Shown here: positions 7,087-13,700 of the stretch, piece after piece | How positions within the stretch are numbered: the stretch's first letter is position 1 | Layout: every line of letters begins with the position of its first letter | NCBI GenBank assembly: GCA_035252155.1 | Contig: DATFDL010000345.1 | Location: forward strand, 1-18,532 | Direction: 5' to 3' | Source of the DNA: JAICLL01 sp035252155 | Lineage (GTDB): Bacteria; Planctomycetota; Planctomycetia; Pirellulales; JAICIG01 | DNA length: 18,532 nt | Program-made: the position numbers and the translations under genes | The notes under the pieces: model-generated | The model's input: the letters and a program-made list of their open reading frames with translations, nothing else | Database searches by the model: none | Told to the model about the DNA's origin: nothing

Positions 7087-8697
7087 ATGCGGAAACAATT
7101 CATTCTGCTCCACAATGGCCTGCGCGACCACCGCGGCCATTACTTCGAGACTTCGGTTTCGGTGGCCGAGGCGGCCCGCCGCGCGGGGTGGCATCCCGTG
7201 CTGGCCGCCCATGTCGATTGCCGCACTGAGCTACTGCCGTCTGGGCTCGAAGCCCACTCGATCTTCCGCACCGATCACTGGATGGACCAGCCGCCGGCGG
7301 AAGATGAGAGCGACACGAAGGTCGCCTTCCGCTCCGGGGAAGGGCATTCTTTCGCGGAGCGAAAGGCGACATTGGGCCAAATCCGTTGGGGCCTTGGCAA
7401 GGCTTGGTGGGCCGCTGACCGGGCGACGTTTTATCTGCTGCCGCCGGTGGCCTACGACGGCGGCCGTTGGCTGGCCAGGTGGTGTACGCCGCGGATTCTG
7501 CGCCGTCAATATCGTGTTCAGGTTCGGGCTCGGTTGGCCCAGGCCGCACGGCGGCTGAAGTTGCTCCGACCTTCCAGGGAATCGGACATCGGGCATGGTT
7601 CGCCGAATATCAATCGAGCATTGAAGACTCCAGACCGCGCCGACCTGGTCGGCAATGCGCTGGCGGCATTGCAGCCCTACGGACAAGCGCACGAACTCGA
7701 ATACGGCCTGATCTTTCTCGACGATTTAGAGCGGCTGCTGAATGTCACTGGCGCCGGCGCCGGCGACCATGTGTGGCTGGGCACCGCTCATGCTCGCGAA
7801 GTGCTGGCGGTTGGCCTGGCCGTGCGGCGGATGGGCCCGCAATCGCCCACGTTTCATCTGGAATTTCGCCACTCGCTGTTTCGTTCCGAACCGACGCCGG
7901 CCGAACTGGAACAAGCGCCGATCGTCCGGCTGTACCGAACGTGCTTTTCACTTTACGAGCAACACGGTCTGTCGGAGCGCATCAAGTTCTATACCGACAC
8001 CGCCGAATTGTCTCGCGATTATCAGTTGCTGACCCGGCAACCGATTGGCGTGCTGCCGATACCGTTTCGTGGCGAGTTGATTTCGGCCGCCGAGCGTCGG
8101 CCTGGCGAACCGCTGCGGCTGGCGTATCTGGGTGAAGCCCGCGACGAAAAAGGCTTTCCGCTGCTGCCCGGCCTGATCGACCGCCTTTTCGAAGACTATC
8201 TGCGCAGCGGCCGCGCACGCCTGCTGATTCAAGCGAACGTGACTGCTCCGCAATACAATCCGCAAAGTGCGGTTGCCCTGCAGCGGATCAAGCGTTACCC
8301 GGAACAATACGTCGAGCTGTTCGGGCTCGACGCGCCACTGTCGCCCGAAGCGTATTATGGGCTGGTCTCTCAGGCCGATGTGGTGTTGCTGCCCTACGAT
8401 CGCGATCGCTACCGGGCGTGCAGTTCGGGCACCTTGGCCGAAGCACTCGCCGGTGGCCGCCCCTCGGTGGTGCCCGCCCGCAGTTGGATGTCGGCCCAGA
8501 TGCCGCCCGGAGCGGGCGAGACGTTTCACGACGCCGCCTCGTTGGGCAGCGCGGTCGAACGGCTGATCGATAATTACGACGATTATCGCTCGCGCGCGGC
8601 AGCGCACGCCGCGGCGTGGCAGACGACGCATGCGCCTGACGCCCTGGTGGCGGCGCTGTGCGGGATGGCGGAATGCCAACGGCTCGCGGCGGCTTAG
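7087..8697 (+). CDS. GT-B-like glycosyltransferase
   Basis: The chosen start is the ATG at 7087 (MRKQFILLHNGLRDHRGHYF), with AAGG 8 bases upstream. A GTG at 7030 is in frame but lies in repeat-flanking sequence without a ribosome binding site. The product has 536 residues. The N-terminus has an FILLHN strand followed by a loop and helix as in Rossmann-type donor/acceptor domains. The C-terminal half has the features of a GT4-like domain: LRLAYLGEARDEKG, then a segment ending in YYGLVSQADVVLLPYD and SSGTLAEALAGGRPSVVP, where glutamate and small residues normally bind the nucleotide sugar. Transfer of a sugar to a surface glycan or lipid is inferred; the substrate is unknown. An inverted repeat lies within the gene (7321-7370, residues about 79-95) without breaking the frame. 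Confidence 0.82.
   Translation: MRKQFILLHNGLRDHRGHYFETSVSVAEAARRAGWHPVLAAHVDCRTELLPSGLEAHSIFRTDHWMDQPPAEDESDTKVAFRSGEGHSFAERKATLGQIRWGLGKAWWAADRATFYLLPPVAYDGGRWLARWCTPRILRRQYRVQVRARLAQAARRLKLLRPSRESDIGHGSPNINRALKTPDRADLVGNALAALQPYGQAHELEYGLIFLDDLERLLNVTGAGAGDHVWLGTAHAREVLAVGLAVRRMGPQSPTFHLEFRHSLFRSEPTPAELEQAPIVRLYRTCFSLYEQHGLSERIKFYTDTAELSRDYQLLTRQPIGVLPIPFRGELISAAERRPGEPLRLAYLGEARDEKGFPLLPGLIDRLFEDYLRSGRARLLIQANVTAPQYNPQSAVALQRIKRYPEQYVELFGLDAPLSPEAYYGLVSQADVVLLPYDRDRYRACSSGTLAEALAGGRPSVVPARSWMSAQMPPGAGETFHDAASLGSAVERLIDNYDDYRSRAAAHAAAWQTTHAPDALVAALCGMAECQRLAAA
7321..7370. repeat. Palindromic repeat inside the glycosyltransferase reading frame
   Basis: The arms GTCGCCTTCCGCTCCG (7321-7336) and CGGAGCGAAAGGCGAC (7355-7370) pair over 16 bases with one mismatch around an 18-base loop. 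The right arm matches the repeat after the helicase gene (6737-6758, reversed). It is translated as about VAFRSGEGHSFAERKAT, a segment with no place in the usual glycosyltransferase fold, so it looks like an in-frame insertion. Confidence 0.75.
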
Positions 8698-8833
8698 AAT
8701 TTCAAAACTGGCCCCGCGTGGTTTTCTCCCAGAGGGTCCATTGACTCTTTCCTGCTTCTCGATAGCTTCATACGTCGTAGGATATCTACGGACATAACTC
8801 GGCGTAGCCAATTCACGATAGGGAACGGTCAAG

Positions 8834-9160
8834 GTGGCCCTGCCCGGAATTCCGCTGTGGAAGAACCAGGAGATTGTGCTCTATCATGGCACCTTGGACA
8901 TCCATGTGCCCTCAATTATGCAGCACGTTGATCCGACCGTTTGCAGGTTCCTCACCGACTTCGGGCGTGGATTCTACACCACCGCGAATCTTCAGCAGGC
9001 CGAACGTTGGGCGCGCGATCTCGCGCGCCAGACGGCACGCGGAGCCGCGGCAGTCTTGAGTTTTGCGGTTGACCGCGACGCGCTCGCCCAACTGGAGTGC
9101 ATGATCTTCGTGAGAGGAAGGCGAGAGTACTATGAAATCATCGCAAGTCATTCCTCGTGA
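8834..9160 (+). CDS. Short DUF3990-like protein (possible ADP-ribosyltransferase-fold toxin)
   Basis: This encodes 108 residues from a GTG at 8834, the first start after an in-frame TAG at 8819; the ribosome site is weak (AGGG about 10 bases upstream). Visible motifs: LYHGT (16-20), DFGRGFYTT (42-50) and QAERWA (55-60). From memory these are the signature of the DUF3990 family, whose fold is related to ADP-ribosyltransferases; the H of YHG and the Y of GFY would line the NAD pocket. Members are usually longer. Here the protein stops soon after CMIFVRGRREYYEII, so a C-terminal part, possibly with the catalytic acidic residue, appears shortened. Its last 29 bases overlap the next gene, implying coupled translation. 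A toxin role is inferred only from family and layout. It could also be a decaying remnant. Confidence 0.68.
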   Translation: MALPGIPLWKNQEIVLYHGTLDIHVPSIMQHVDPTVCRFLTDFGRGFYTTANLQQAERWARDLARQTARGAAAVLSFAVDRDALAQLECMIFVRGRREYYEIIASHSS

Positions 9161-9416
9161 CGCTGCGGACCACTTTTGGTCCGTCGTCAGACGTTGCATT
9201 CGGGTATTCCACGCCAAGCGATCCCCGTCTGCCTTGGGAAAGGCGAGTCGTCTCAAAAAGAAGGTCGAGGGGCTGCCCGTCGCGGAGATGGAGATCTTCT
9301 ACCATGGCGAGCCTTTCGACGTGGCCTGCCGTCTCGCAGGGCGTTCTCTTCGTGTCGAGGACTACTTAGACCGCTATTTGAAGATCCGTGATGGGAAGAA
9401 CGGCGAGTGCTGCTGA
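9132..9416 (+). CDS. Small protein overlapping the DUF3990-like gene (possible partner or antitoxin)
   Basis: This encodes 94 residues from an ATG at 9132, with AGAGGAAGG at 9113-9121 as ribosome site. It overlaps the upstream gene by 29 bases in another frame, a layout typical of translationally coupled pairs. The family is not recognised with confidence. The first half is basic and probably helical (HFWSVVRRCIRVFHAKR, then ASRLKKKVEG). The second half reads MEIFYHGEPFDVACRLAG followed by a tyrosine- and aspartate-rich helix (DYLDRYLKIRD). No signal peptide or membrane segment is present. Size and overlap suit an antitoxin or a small subunit acting on the DUF3990-like protein, but this is inference from arrangement only. 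Confidence 0.62.
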   Translation: MKSSQVIPRDAADHFWSVVRRCIRVFHAKRSPSALGKASRLKKKVEGLPVAEMEIFYHGEPFDVACRLAGRSLRVEDYLDRYLKIRDGKNGECC

Positions 9417-9517
9417 TGACGCGATGCGCACCACTTCGCGTCGCGCAAGACGGCAATGCGGTCCGCGAAGGCGCAGGAATCAAGGGCGAACCTCGAATGC
9501 CCAACTAGCGCGCAACA

Positions 9518-10048
9518 CTAGTTCTTCTCAACGCCCAGCTCGGCGAGCTTCTTGGCGATGTCAGGTCCGTGCTCGGCGGCCTTCACGCTCTTGTCGATGT
9601 AAAGGATCTTGCCGTCCTTGTCGATGTAAAACGTCCAACGGTTGGCAAACCCGCGTTCCTTATTGAGCACGCCGTAGTCTTCGGCCGTTTGCTTGTCGGG
9701 ATCGCTCAGAATCGGAAAGTCGAGATCGAGCGACTCGGCGAATTTTTTATTCACGTCGGGCGTATCGACGCTGGCCGCAAAATAGGCGACCTCGAACTGC
9801 CGCAGGTCTTTGCCACTCGAACCGAGTGACTGGCATTCCTTGGTTCAGCCGCCGGTGAAGGCCTTGGGGAACCAGGCGACCACCACGGCTTTCTTGCCCT
9901 TGAAGTCGGCCAAGGCGTAGGTCTTGCCGTCGCTGCCTTTCAATGAGAAGTCCGGTGCGGCGTCGCCCGTCTTGAGTTCTTTGGCCAGGAGCGCGGCTGG
10001 GCTGGAAGAGAGTGCGGCAATGGCGAGCAAGAGAGAAAATCGTTTCAT
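9518..10048 (-). CDS. Secreted peroxiredoxin with in-frame TGA at the peroxidatic cysteine (predicted selenoprotein)
   Basis: One frame of 176 residues runs from an ATG at 10048 (GGAG 8 bases upstream) to a stop at 9518, interrupted only by a TGA at 9847-9845 (codon 68). Residues 1-22 form a signal peptide (basic start, LLLAIAAL core, ALLA before the cut). The thioredoxin-fold part has GDAAPDFSL (28-36) and VVVAWFPKAFTGG directly before the TGA. In relatives this last motif is followed by the peroxidatic Cys and T-x-E-C. After the TGA the frame continues TKECQSLGSS, then AYFAASVDTP, FPILSDP and GFANRWTFYIDKDG, all family-typical. The likely product carries Sec68 with Cys72 as candidate resolving residue, reducing peroxides outside the cytoplasm. 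A hairpin at 9835-9811 fits a bacterial SECIS. TGA is used as a normal stop by other genes here (lpxD, the DUF3990-like gene). The alternative is a nonsense mutation or read error. Confidence 0.82.
9811..9835 (-). promoter_or_regulatory. Candidate bacterial SECIS element
   Basis: On the minus strand, right after the TGA codon, CACTC-GGTTC-GAGTG forms a stem with a GG-starting apical loop; the stem can close further with TGC at its 5' base and GCA at its 3' base, leaving a 4-base bulge (CAGT). The apical loop begins 21 nt after the TGA. Known bacterial SECIS elements sit inside the coding region just after the UGA, with a G in the first two loop positions and roughly this spacing. SelB would bind it and deliver Sec-tRNA. 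Confidence 0.7.
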
Positions 10049-10089
10049 GTTCAAAACTCCAAAATTCAGGGTCGGGTGGGCCGAGCTTG

Positions 10090-10185
10090 TAGGGTGGGCC
10101 GAGGGACGCGAGTCCCACCATTGGGTTCAAGCTCTCCGGAGGTCGCAGCCCGATGGTGGGACTCGTTTCACTCGTCCCACCCTAC
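10090..10185. repeat. Inverted pair of TAGGGTGGGACGAG-type repeats
   Basis: The left arm 10090-10121 begins TAGGGTGGGCCGAGGG and ends GAGTCCCACCAT. The right arm 10153-10185 is its reverse complement with few mismatches. Reverse-complemented, the right arm matches 32 bases at 18451-18482 exactly. The pair lies between the convergently transcribed side of the glycerate kinase gene and the start of the peroxiredoxin, both on the minus strand, and can fold into a long hairpin. It could act as a transcript end for the kinase, but there is no T-run. Confidence 0.8.
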
Positions 10186-10217
10186 GGCCTCGATCGTAGA
10201 ACGCCCGGCGTCGATTG

Positions 10218-11561
10218 TCAAAACCTATCGACTAACACCACGCGCAGATCGCAGACGTTCGTGTGCGTCGGCCCGGTTTTCAGCAGGCCGCCGAGCGGCT
10301 CGAAAAAATGATAGGCGTCGCTGCGCTTGAGATAATCGGCCGGATCGAGGCCGCGACTATGTGCGGCGGCAACGGTCTGCTCATCGACCAGCGCCCCGGC
10401 GGCGTCGGTGGGACCGTCTTCGCCGTCGGTCCCGCCCGAAAGAAGTACGATGCCCCGACCACCGTCAGGCGCGAGCACTTCGAGCGCCGCCAACGCCAAC
10501 TGCTGGTTTCGCCCGCCGAGCCCGCGCACTTCGGGCGGGGCCAGCCGCACTACCGGTTCTCCGCCCGAGATCAAACAATCAGGCCCGGGGCCGCGGCGCA
10601 TCGAGAGCGCCAACTGCGCCAAATGCCGGCCGACATCTTCGGCGTCGCCCTCAAGTTGTCGAGCGCAGGTCATGGCATGAGAATAACCCAGCCGCTCAGC
10701 CTCCATGCCCGCCGCGTCGACCGCCGTGACCAGATTGCCGATAATGTGGTTTCTCACGCGGCAGGTGAGCGGTTGGGGCGGCAACTGCGTGCGACGTTGC
10801 AAGTAATCGAAAATTGCCGCCGGCACGCCCATCTGGCGTGAATTGAACCGTTCGAGCACCGCCAGCGCCGCTTCGGGCGAAGAGCTATCGTCGAACGTGG
10901 GTGCCGAGGCGATGATGTTGATCGGGTCGCCCAACACGTCGGAGATGATGAGCGTGATCAACCGGCCGGCACTGCAATCACGCGCGAGTCCGCCACCTTT
11001 GATCTGACTGAGTTGCTTGCGTACGGTGTTCAATTCGGCGATGTTCGCACCGGCGGCGCTGAGTTGACGCGTCACCGCCAATTTATCGGCCAGCGTGATA
11101 CCTTCGGCCGGGGCCGGCATCAGTGCGCTGGCCCCCCCCGAGATCAAGCAAAAACAGAGATCGTCGCTTTCCAGCGAGCGAACGAGCCGCAAGATTTCTT
11201 GTGTGCCGCGGACGCCCGCCGCGGTGGGCTCGTTGAGGCCCGCGGGCCGCGCCGGGTGCACGGTGAGCGGCGGCAGCGAGCGGACACAATCTTCGGGCAC
11301 GTTGATCCAACCGGTGACCTGCTTTTCTGCAATGATCTCCGGACCAAGCGCCTCGAGCAGTCCCGCGGCCATGCCCGCGCCGGCTTTGCCCGCTCCGACG
11401 ATGGCGATGCGGCGAACCGACGCCAGCTCGATCGGTTCATCGCAGATCAGCAAGCGATCGGCCTCGCACCGCATCGCTTGTCGCACGAGCCGCGCCGAGT
11501 CGACGCTGCGCAGACCTGCTTGCCAGATTTGCAAGGCGTCATGGCGCAAGCGGTCGGGCAC
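10218..11561 (-). CDS. Glycerate 2-kinase, type-2 (MOFRL) family
   Basis: This encodes 447 residues from a GTG at 11561. It phosphorylates D-glycerate with ATP, feeding glyoxylate, serine or sugar-acid breakdown into glycolysis. The sequence shows the N-terminal DUF4147 domain with AIVGAGKAGAGMA (about 53-65), LISGGASALMPAP (about 139-151), NTVRKQLSQIKGGGLA and SDVLGDP, followed by the C-terminal MOFRL domain with GGRNQQLALAAL and LLSGGTDGEDGPTDAAG. The length suits a complete member. The start is odd: no Shine-Dalgarno is visible, because upstream lies a perfect 7-base tandem repeat (11566-11614). The next methionine (QAM) would remove a conserved helix, so GTG is kept. It is on the same strand as the peroxiredoxin downstream, but a repeat pair separates them. 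Confidence 0.94.
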   Translation of the reverse strand: MPDRLRHDALQIWQAGLRSVDSARLVRQAMRCEADRLLICDEPIELASVRRIAIVGAGKAGAGMAAGLLEALGPEIIAEKQVTGWINVPEDCVRSLPPLTVHPARPAGLNEPTAAGVRGTQEILRLVRSLESDDLCFCLISGGASALMPAPAEGITLADKLAVTRQLSAAGANIAELNTVRKQLSQIKGGGLARDCSAGRLITLIISDVLGDPINIIASAPTFDDSSSPEAALAVLERFNSRQMGVPAAIFDYLQRRTQLPPQPLTCRVRNHIIGNLVTAVDAAGMEAERLGYSHAMTCARQLEGDAEDVGRHLAQLALSMRRGPGPDCLISGGEPVVRLAPPEVRGLGGRNQQLALAALEVLAPDGGRGIVLLSGGTDGEDGPTDAAGALVDEQTVAAAHSRGLDPADYLKRSDAYHFFEPLGGLLKTGPTHTNVCDLRVVLVDRF

Positions 11562-11565
11562 GGAA

Positions 11566-11614
11566 GGGTTCAGGGTTCAGGGTTCAGGGTTCAGGGTTCA
11601 GGGTTCAGGGTTCA
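11566..11614. repeat. Seven perfect tandem copies of GGGTTCA
   Basis: Seven uninterrupted 7-base units lie in the leader of the glycerate kinase gene, the first ending only 5 bases from its GTG start codon. Copy number of such arrays can change by slippage. The unit resembles telomere repeats only superficially. Confidence 0.95.
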
Positions 11615-11623
11615 GCATTCTTA

Positions 11624-11745
11624 GCGTAAGCGTTCTCGCTTGCGCCCGCCACTCGCCCACTCGCGTCTTCGCCGTGCCGCCTCTTCGTCGTGTCGCCTCC
11701 TCGCCGTGCCGCCTCTTCGCCTTGTCGCCCTGTCGCCTCGGCCCT
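11624..11745. repeat. Hairpin followed by degenerate GCCGCCTCTTCGCCGTGTC-like low-complexity tract
   Basis: 11624-11632 (GCGTAAGCG) and 11637-11645 (CGCTTGCGC) form a 9-base stem with one mismatch around TTCT; this could mark the 3' end of the HEAT lipoprotein transcript. From about 11663 to 11745 the sequence consists of degenerate 8-10 base units such as CGCCGTGCCGCCTCTTCG, CGTGTCGCCTCCT and CGCCTTGTCGCCCTGTCG. No coding signal was seen. Confidence 0.6.
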
Positions 11746-11751
11746 CGGCAT

Positions 11752-12303
11752 CTACGCGCCGTCTTGCGCCGCATTCTCAGCAGACTCATCAGCCGGCTTA
11801 TTGCGCGGGTCCTTGATGGCCTGGATCAGATCGGGCACGGCTTCGGCCGCGGGCGGTCCGATCTGCCCCAATGCCCGGGCCGCGCCCATGCGAACCTCTT
11901 TATCGCTGTCGTTCAGGGCCGCGATCAAGGCCGGAATGGCCGGCTCGGCCTTTGGTCCCATGCGGGCCAGGGCGCGGGCCGCCTGGGCACGCACGTCGCG
12001 GTCGGGATCTTGCAAGGTCTCGACCAGCGAAGGCACCGCGGCGTCGCCAATCCGCGCTAGGGCATCGGCGGCGGTTTCACGCACGCCCCAATCGCGAAAG
12101 GCCCGCATGATGCGCAGCCGCGCGGCCTCTTCCGGCTTGGCCGGGCGCACCACTTTGGCCTTCGGCTGGGCGGCGTCGGCCGGGGCATTTGCCGCTGCGT
12201 CCGACTTAGGCTGATTCTCGAATTTGCGTTGGCAGCCCGTCGGAACAAGGCACGCGGCCAGAGAGGCAACTAACCAAAACCGGGCAAAATGAGGCGTTAC
12301 CAT
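11752..12303 (-). CDS. Small HEAT-repeat protein, probable lipoprotein
   Basis: The chosen ATG at 12303 (GGAA 8 bases upstream) gives 183 residues; the longer frame to 12444 would put a non-signal stretch before the export signal. Residues 1-24 read MVTPHFARFWLVASLAACLV-PTGC: a short hydrophobic core ending in a cysteine, compatible with a lipoprotein signal, although the position before the threonine is proline rather than leucine. A low-complexity, alanine/proline/lysine-rich linker follows, then three to four HEAT-type repeats (R-x-x-A-A-x-A-L-A-R-I/M-G). The repeats resemble those of the large HEAT proteins at the left end. A periplasmic scaffold role is inferred. It is divergent from lpxD. 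Confidence 0.85.
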   Translation of the reverse strand: MVTPHFARFWLVASLAACLVPTGCQRKFENQPKSDAAANAPADAAQPKAKVVRPAKPEEAARLRIMRAFRDWGVRETAADALARIGDAAVPSLVETLQDPDRDVRAQAARALARMGPKAEPAIPALIAALNDSDKEVRMGAARALGQIGPPAAEAVPDLIQAIKDPRNKPADESAENAAQDGA

Positions 12304-12332
12304 GACCACGTTTCCGAGTATTTTGGGACTGC

Positions 12333-12346
12333 CAGTGGGCCCACTG
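12333..12346. promoter_or_regulatory. Perfect 14-base palindrome between divergent genes
   Basis: CAGTGGGCCCACTG reads the same on both strands. It lies in the 205-base region between the HEAT lipoprotein start (12303) and the lpxD start (12509), where both promoters should be, so it could be an operator. No other copy was noticed in the window. No recognisable -35/-10 pair could be assigned. Confidence 0.35.
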
Positions 12347-12508
12347 CCTGAATCCAGCATGTACCGGATCAGTCGAAATGTCCACGTCCGACCGATCTTG
12401 CCCCCGACTGGGGCAGGGATTACGATGCCGCACCCTCGAAGCAAGCCGGCGCCAGGAGGGCGCTATCGGCGATGCCGCGGGAAAACGCGTGCGGAAAGGA
12501 TTCCAGCC

Positions 12509-13564
12509 ATGTCTATCACCCTGGCCGAATTGGCCCAACTCGTCGGCGGCACGCTCACCCACCCGGAGCCTGTGGAGATTCACGGGGCGGCAACCCTCGC
12601 GGCGGCCCGGCCAGGTGAAATCACCTTGCTCGATGCTTCCGACAAGCCGCACCGAGCCACCCGCACCCAGGCGTCGGCCGCCGTCGTGCCACGCGGATTC
12701 TCGCCCGAACGGCTCCCCGCCATCCAGGTCGACGACGTCCATGCGGCGTTTGCAAAAATCGTGCTCCACTTCCGCCCCTTGCGTGCGCCGGCCCGCGTGG
12801 GCATCAGCCCCCGAGCCATCATCAGTCCGACGGCCCGGTTGAGCCCGAACGTTGACGTCCATCCGGGCGCGATGATCGGCGACGACGTGCAGATCGGCCC
12901 CGGCTCGGTCGTCCACAGCGGAGTGCAAATCATGGCCGGCTGCCAAATCGCAGAGAACGTCACCATCTTTCCCAACGCCGTGCTCTACGAAAACACGGTG
13001 GTCGGGCCGCGGGTGGTCATCCATGCGGGCGTGGTGCTGGGCGGCTACGGCTTTGGCTACAACGTGGTCGATGGCCGGCATCAGCTTTCGGCCCAGCTTG
13101 GATATGTCGAGATCGAGGCCGATGTCGATATCGGCGCCAATAGCACCATCGATCGCGGCACCTACGGGCCGACCGTTATCGGCGAAGGCACGAAGATCGA
13201 CAACCTGGTGATGATCGCCCACAACTGTCGCCTGGGCCGTCACAACCTGATCTGCTCGCAGGTGGGCGTGGCCGGCAGCACGACCACCGGCGACTATGTG
13301 ACGATGGCCGGACAGGCGGGCGTGCGCGACCACGTACACATCGGCGACCGCGCGGTGCTGGGCGCCAAGGCCGGCGTGCCCAACGACGTTGCGCCGGGGG
13401 CGGTGATGTTCGGCATTCCCGCCCGGCCCGAGCGCGAACAAAAGCTGATCCTGGCCGTCGAGGCCCGGCTGCCCGAATTTCGGCACCAGCTTCGCGCCGT
13501 GCAGGCCGCTGTGGCGCGGCTTGAAGCGCGGCTCGGACCAGACCAGGCCAATGCCGCCGCGTGA
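12509..13564 (+). CDS. lpxD: UDP-3-O-acylglucosamine N-acyltransferase (LpxD)
   Basis: This encodes 351 residues from an ATG at 12509 with GGAAAGGA 8 bases upstream; the frame stays open back to 12302, but that extension has no family character. LpxD adds the N-linked acyl chain to UDP-3-O-acyl-glucosamine in lipid A synthesis, working in the cytoplasm as a trimer with acyl-ACP. Residues 1-95 are the uridine-binding domain (MSITLAELAQLVGG). Residues about 96-305 form the left-handed parallel beta-helix with hexapeptide repeats. The family signature GGYGFGYN (178-185), IGANSTIDRGTYGPTVIGEG and MIAHNCRLG with catalytic His238 are all present. A C-terminal helix (310-345) completes it. lpxI follows 127 bases downstream; fabZ and lpxA, often next to lpxD, are absent. 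Confidence 0.97.
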   Translation: MSITLAELAQLVGGTLTHPEPVEIHGAATLAAARPGEITLLDASDKPHRATRTQASAAVVPRGFSPERLPAIQVDDVHAAFAKIVLHFRPLRAPARVGISPRAIISPTARLSPNVDVHPGAMIGDDVQIGPGSVVHSGVQIMAGCQIAENVTIFPNAVLYENTVVGPRVVIHAGVVLGGYGFGYNVVDGRHQLSAQLGYVEIEADVDIGANSTIDRGTYGPTVIGEGTKIDNLVMIAHNCRLGRHNLICSQVGVAGSTTTGDYVTMAGQAGVRDHVHIGDRAVLGAKAGVPNDVAPGAVMFGIPARPEREQKLILAVEARLPEFRHQLRAVQAAVARLEARLGPDQANAAA

Positions 13565-13585
13565 ACAACTCCGATTGCCGGTTTT

Positions 13586-13700
13586 TACTTTTGCATTTTG
13601 CATTTTGACTTTCTTCGTGCGGGTTTGTCTGTCTCAGCCGGACGCCCGCCTCAATAAGTCAAACTGCAAAATGCAAAATGCAAACGTCAAAATGCAAAAG
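13586..13700. repeat. Inverted A/T-rich TTTTGCATTTTGCATTTTG repeats
   Basis: The left part (about 13588-13608) reads CTTTTGCATTTTGCATTTTG. The right part (about 13666-13700) has the complement, CAAAATGCAAAATG, plus one further GTCAAAATGCAAAAG unit. The right part runs into the start codon of lpxI, so the gene's leader and probable ATG come from this repeat. The composition differs sharply from the surrounding GC-rich sequence. Confidence 0.75.

Noticed and set aside
7948..8832. 294-residue minus-strand frame covering the end of the glycosyltransferase and the following gap
   Set aside because: Mostly a shadow. Its first 45 residues (from the gap at 8698-8832) look less shadow-like, but they lead directly into antisense sequence, so no gene is supported.
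9518..10054. Peroxiredoxin read as two separate genes or a pseudogene
   Set aside because: Both halves share one frame, no motif between them is missing, and the TGA sits exactly at the catalytic cysteine with a SECIS-like hairpin. The downstream half alone has no start context.
11566..11614. Telomere-like repeat
   Set aside because: The array is short, internal, in the leader of a bacterial gene, and is a simple slippage-type tandem repeat.
12206..13603. 465-residue frame opposite lpxD
   Set aside because: It is a shadow of the GC-rich lpxD gene, with odd His/Asp-rich composition, no family motifs and no ribosome site.
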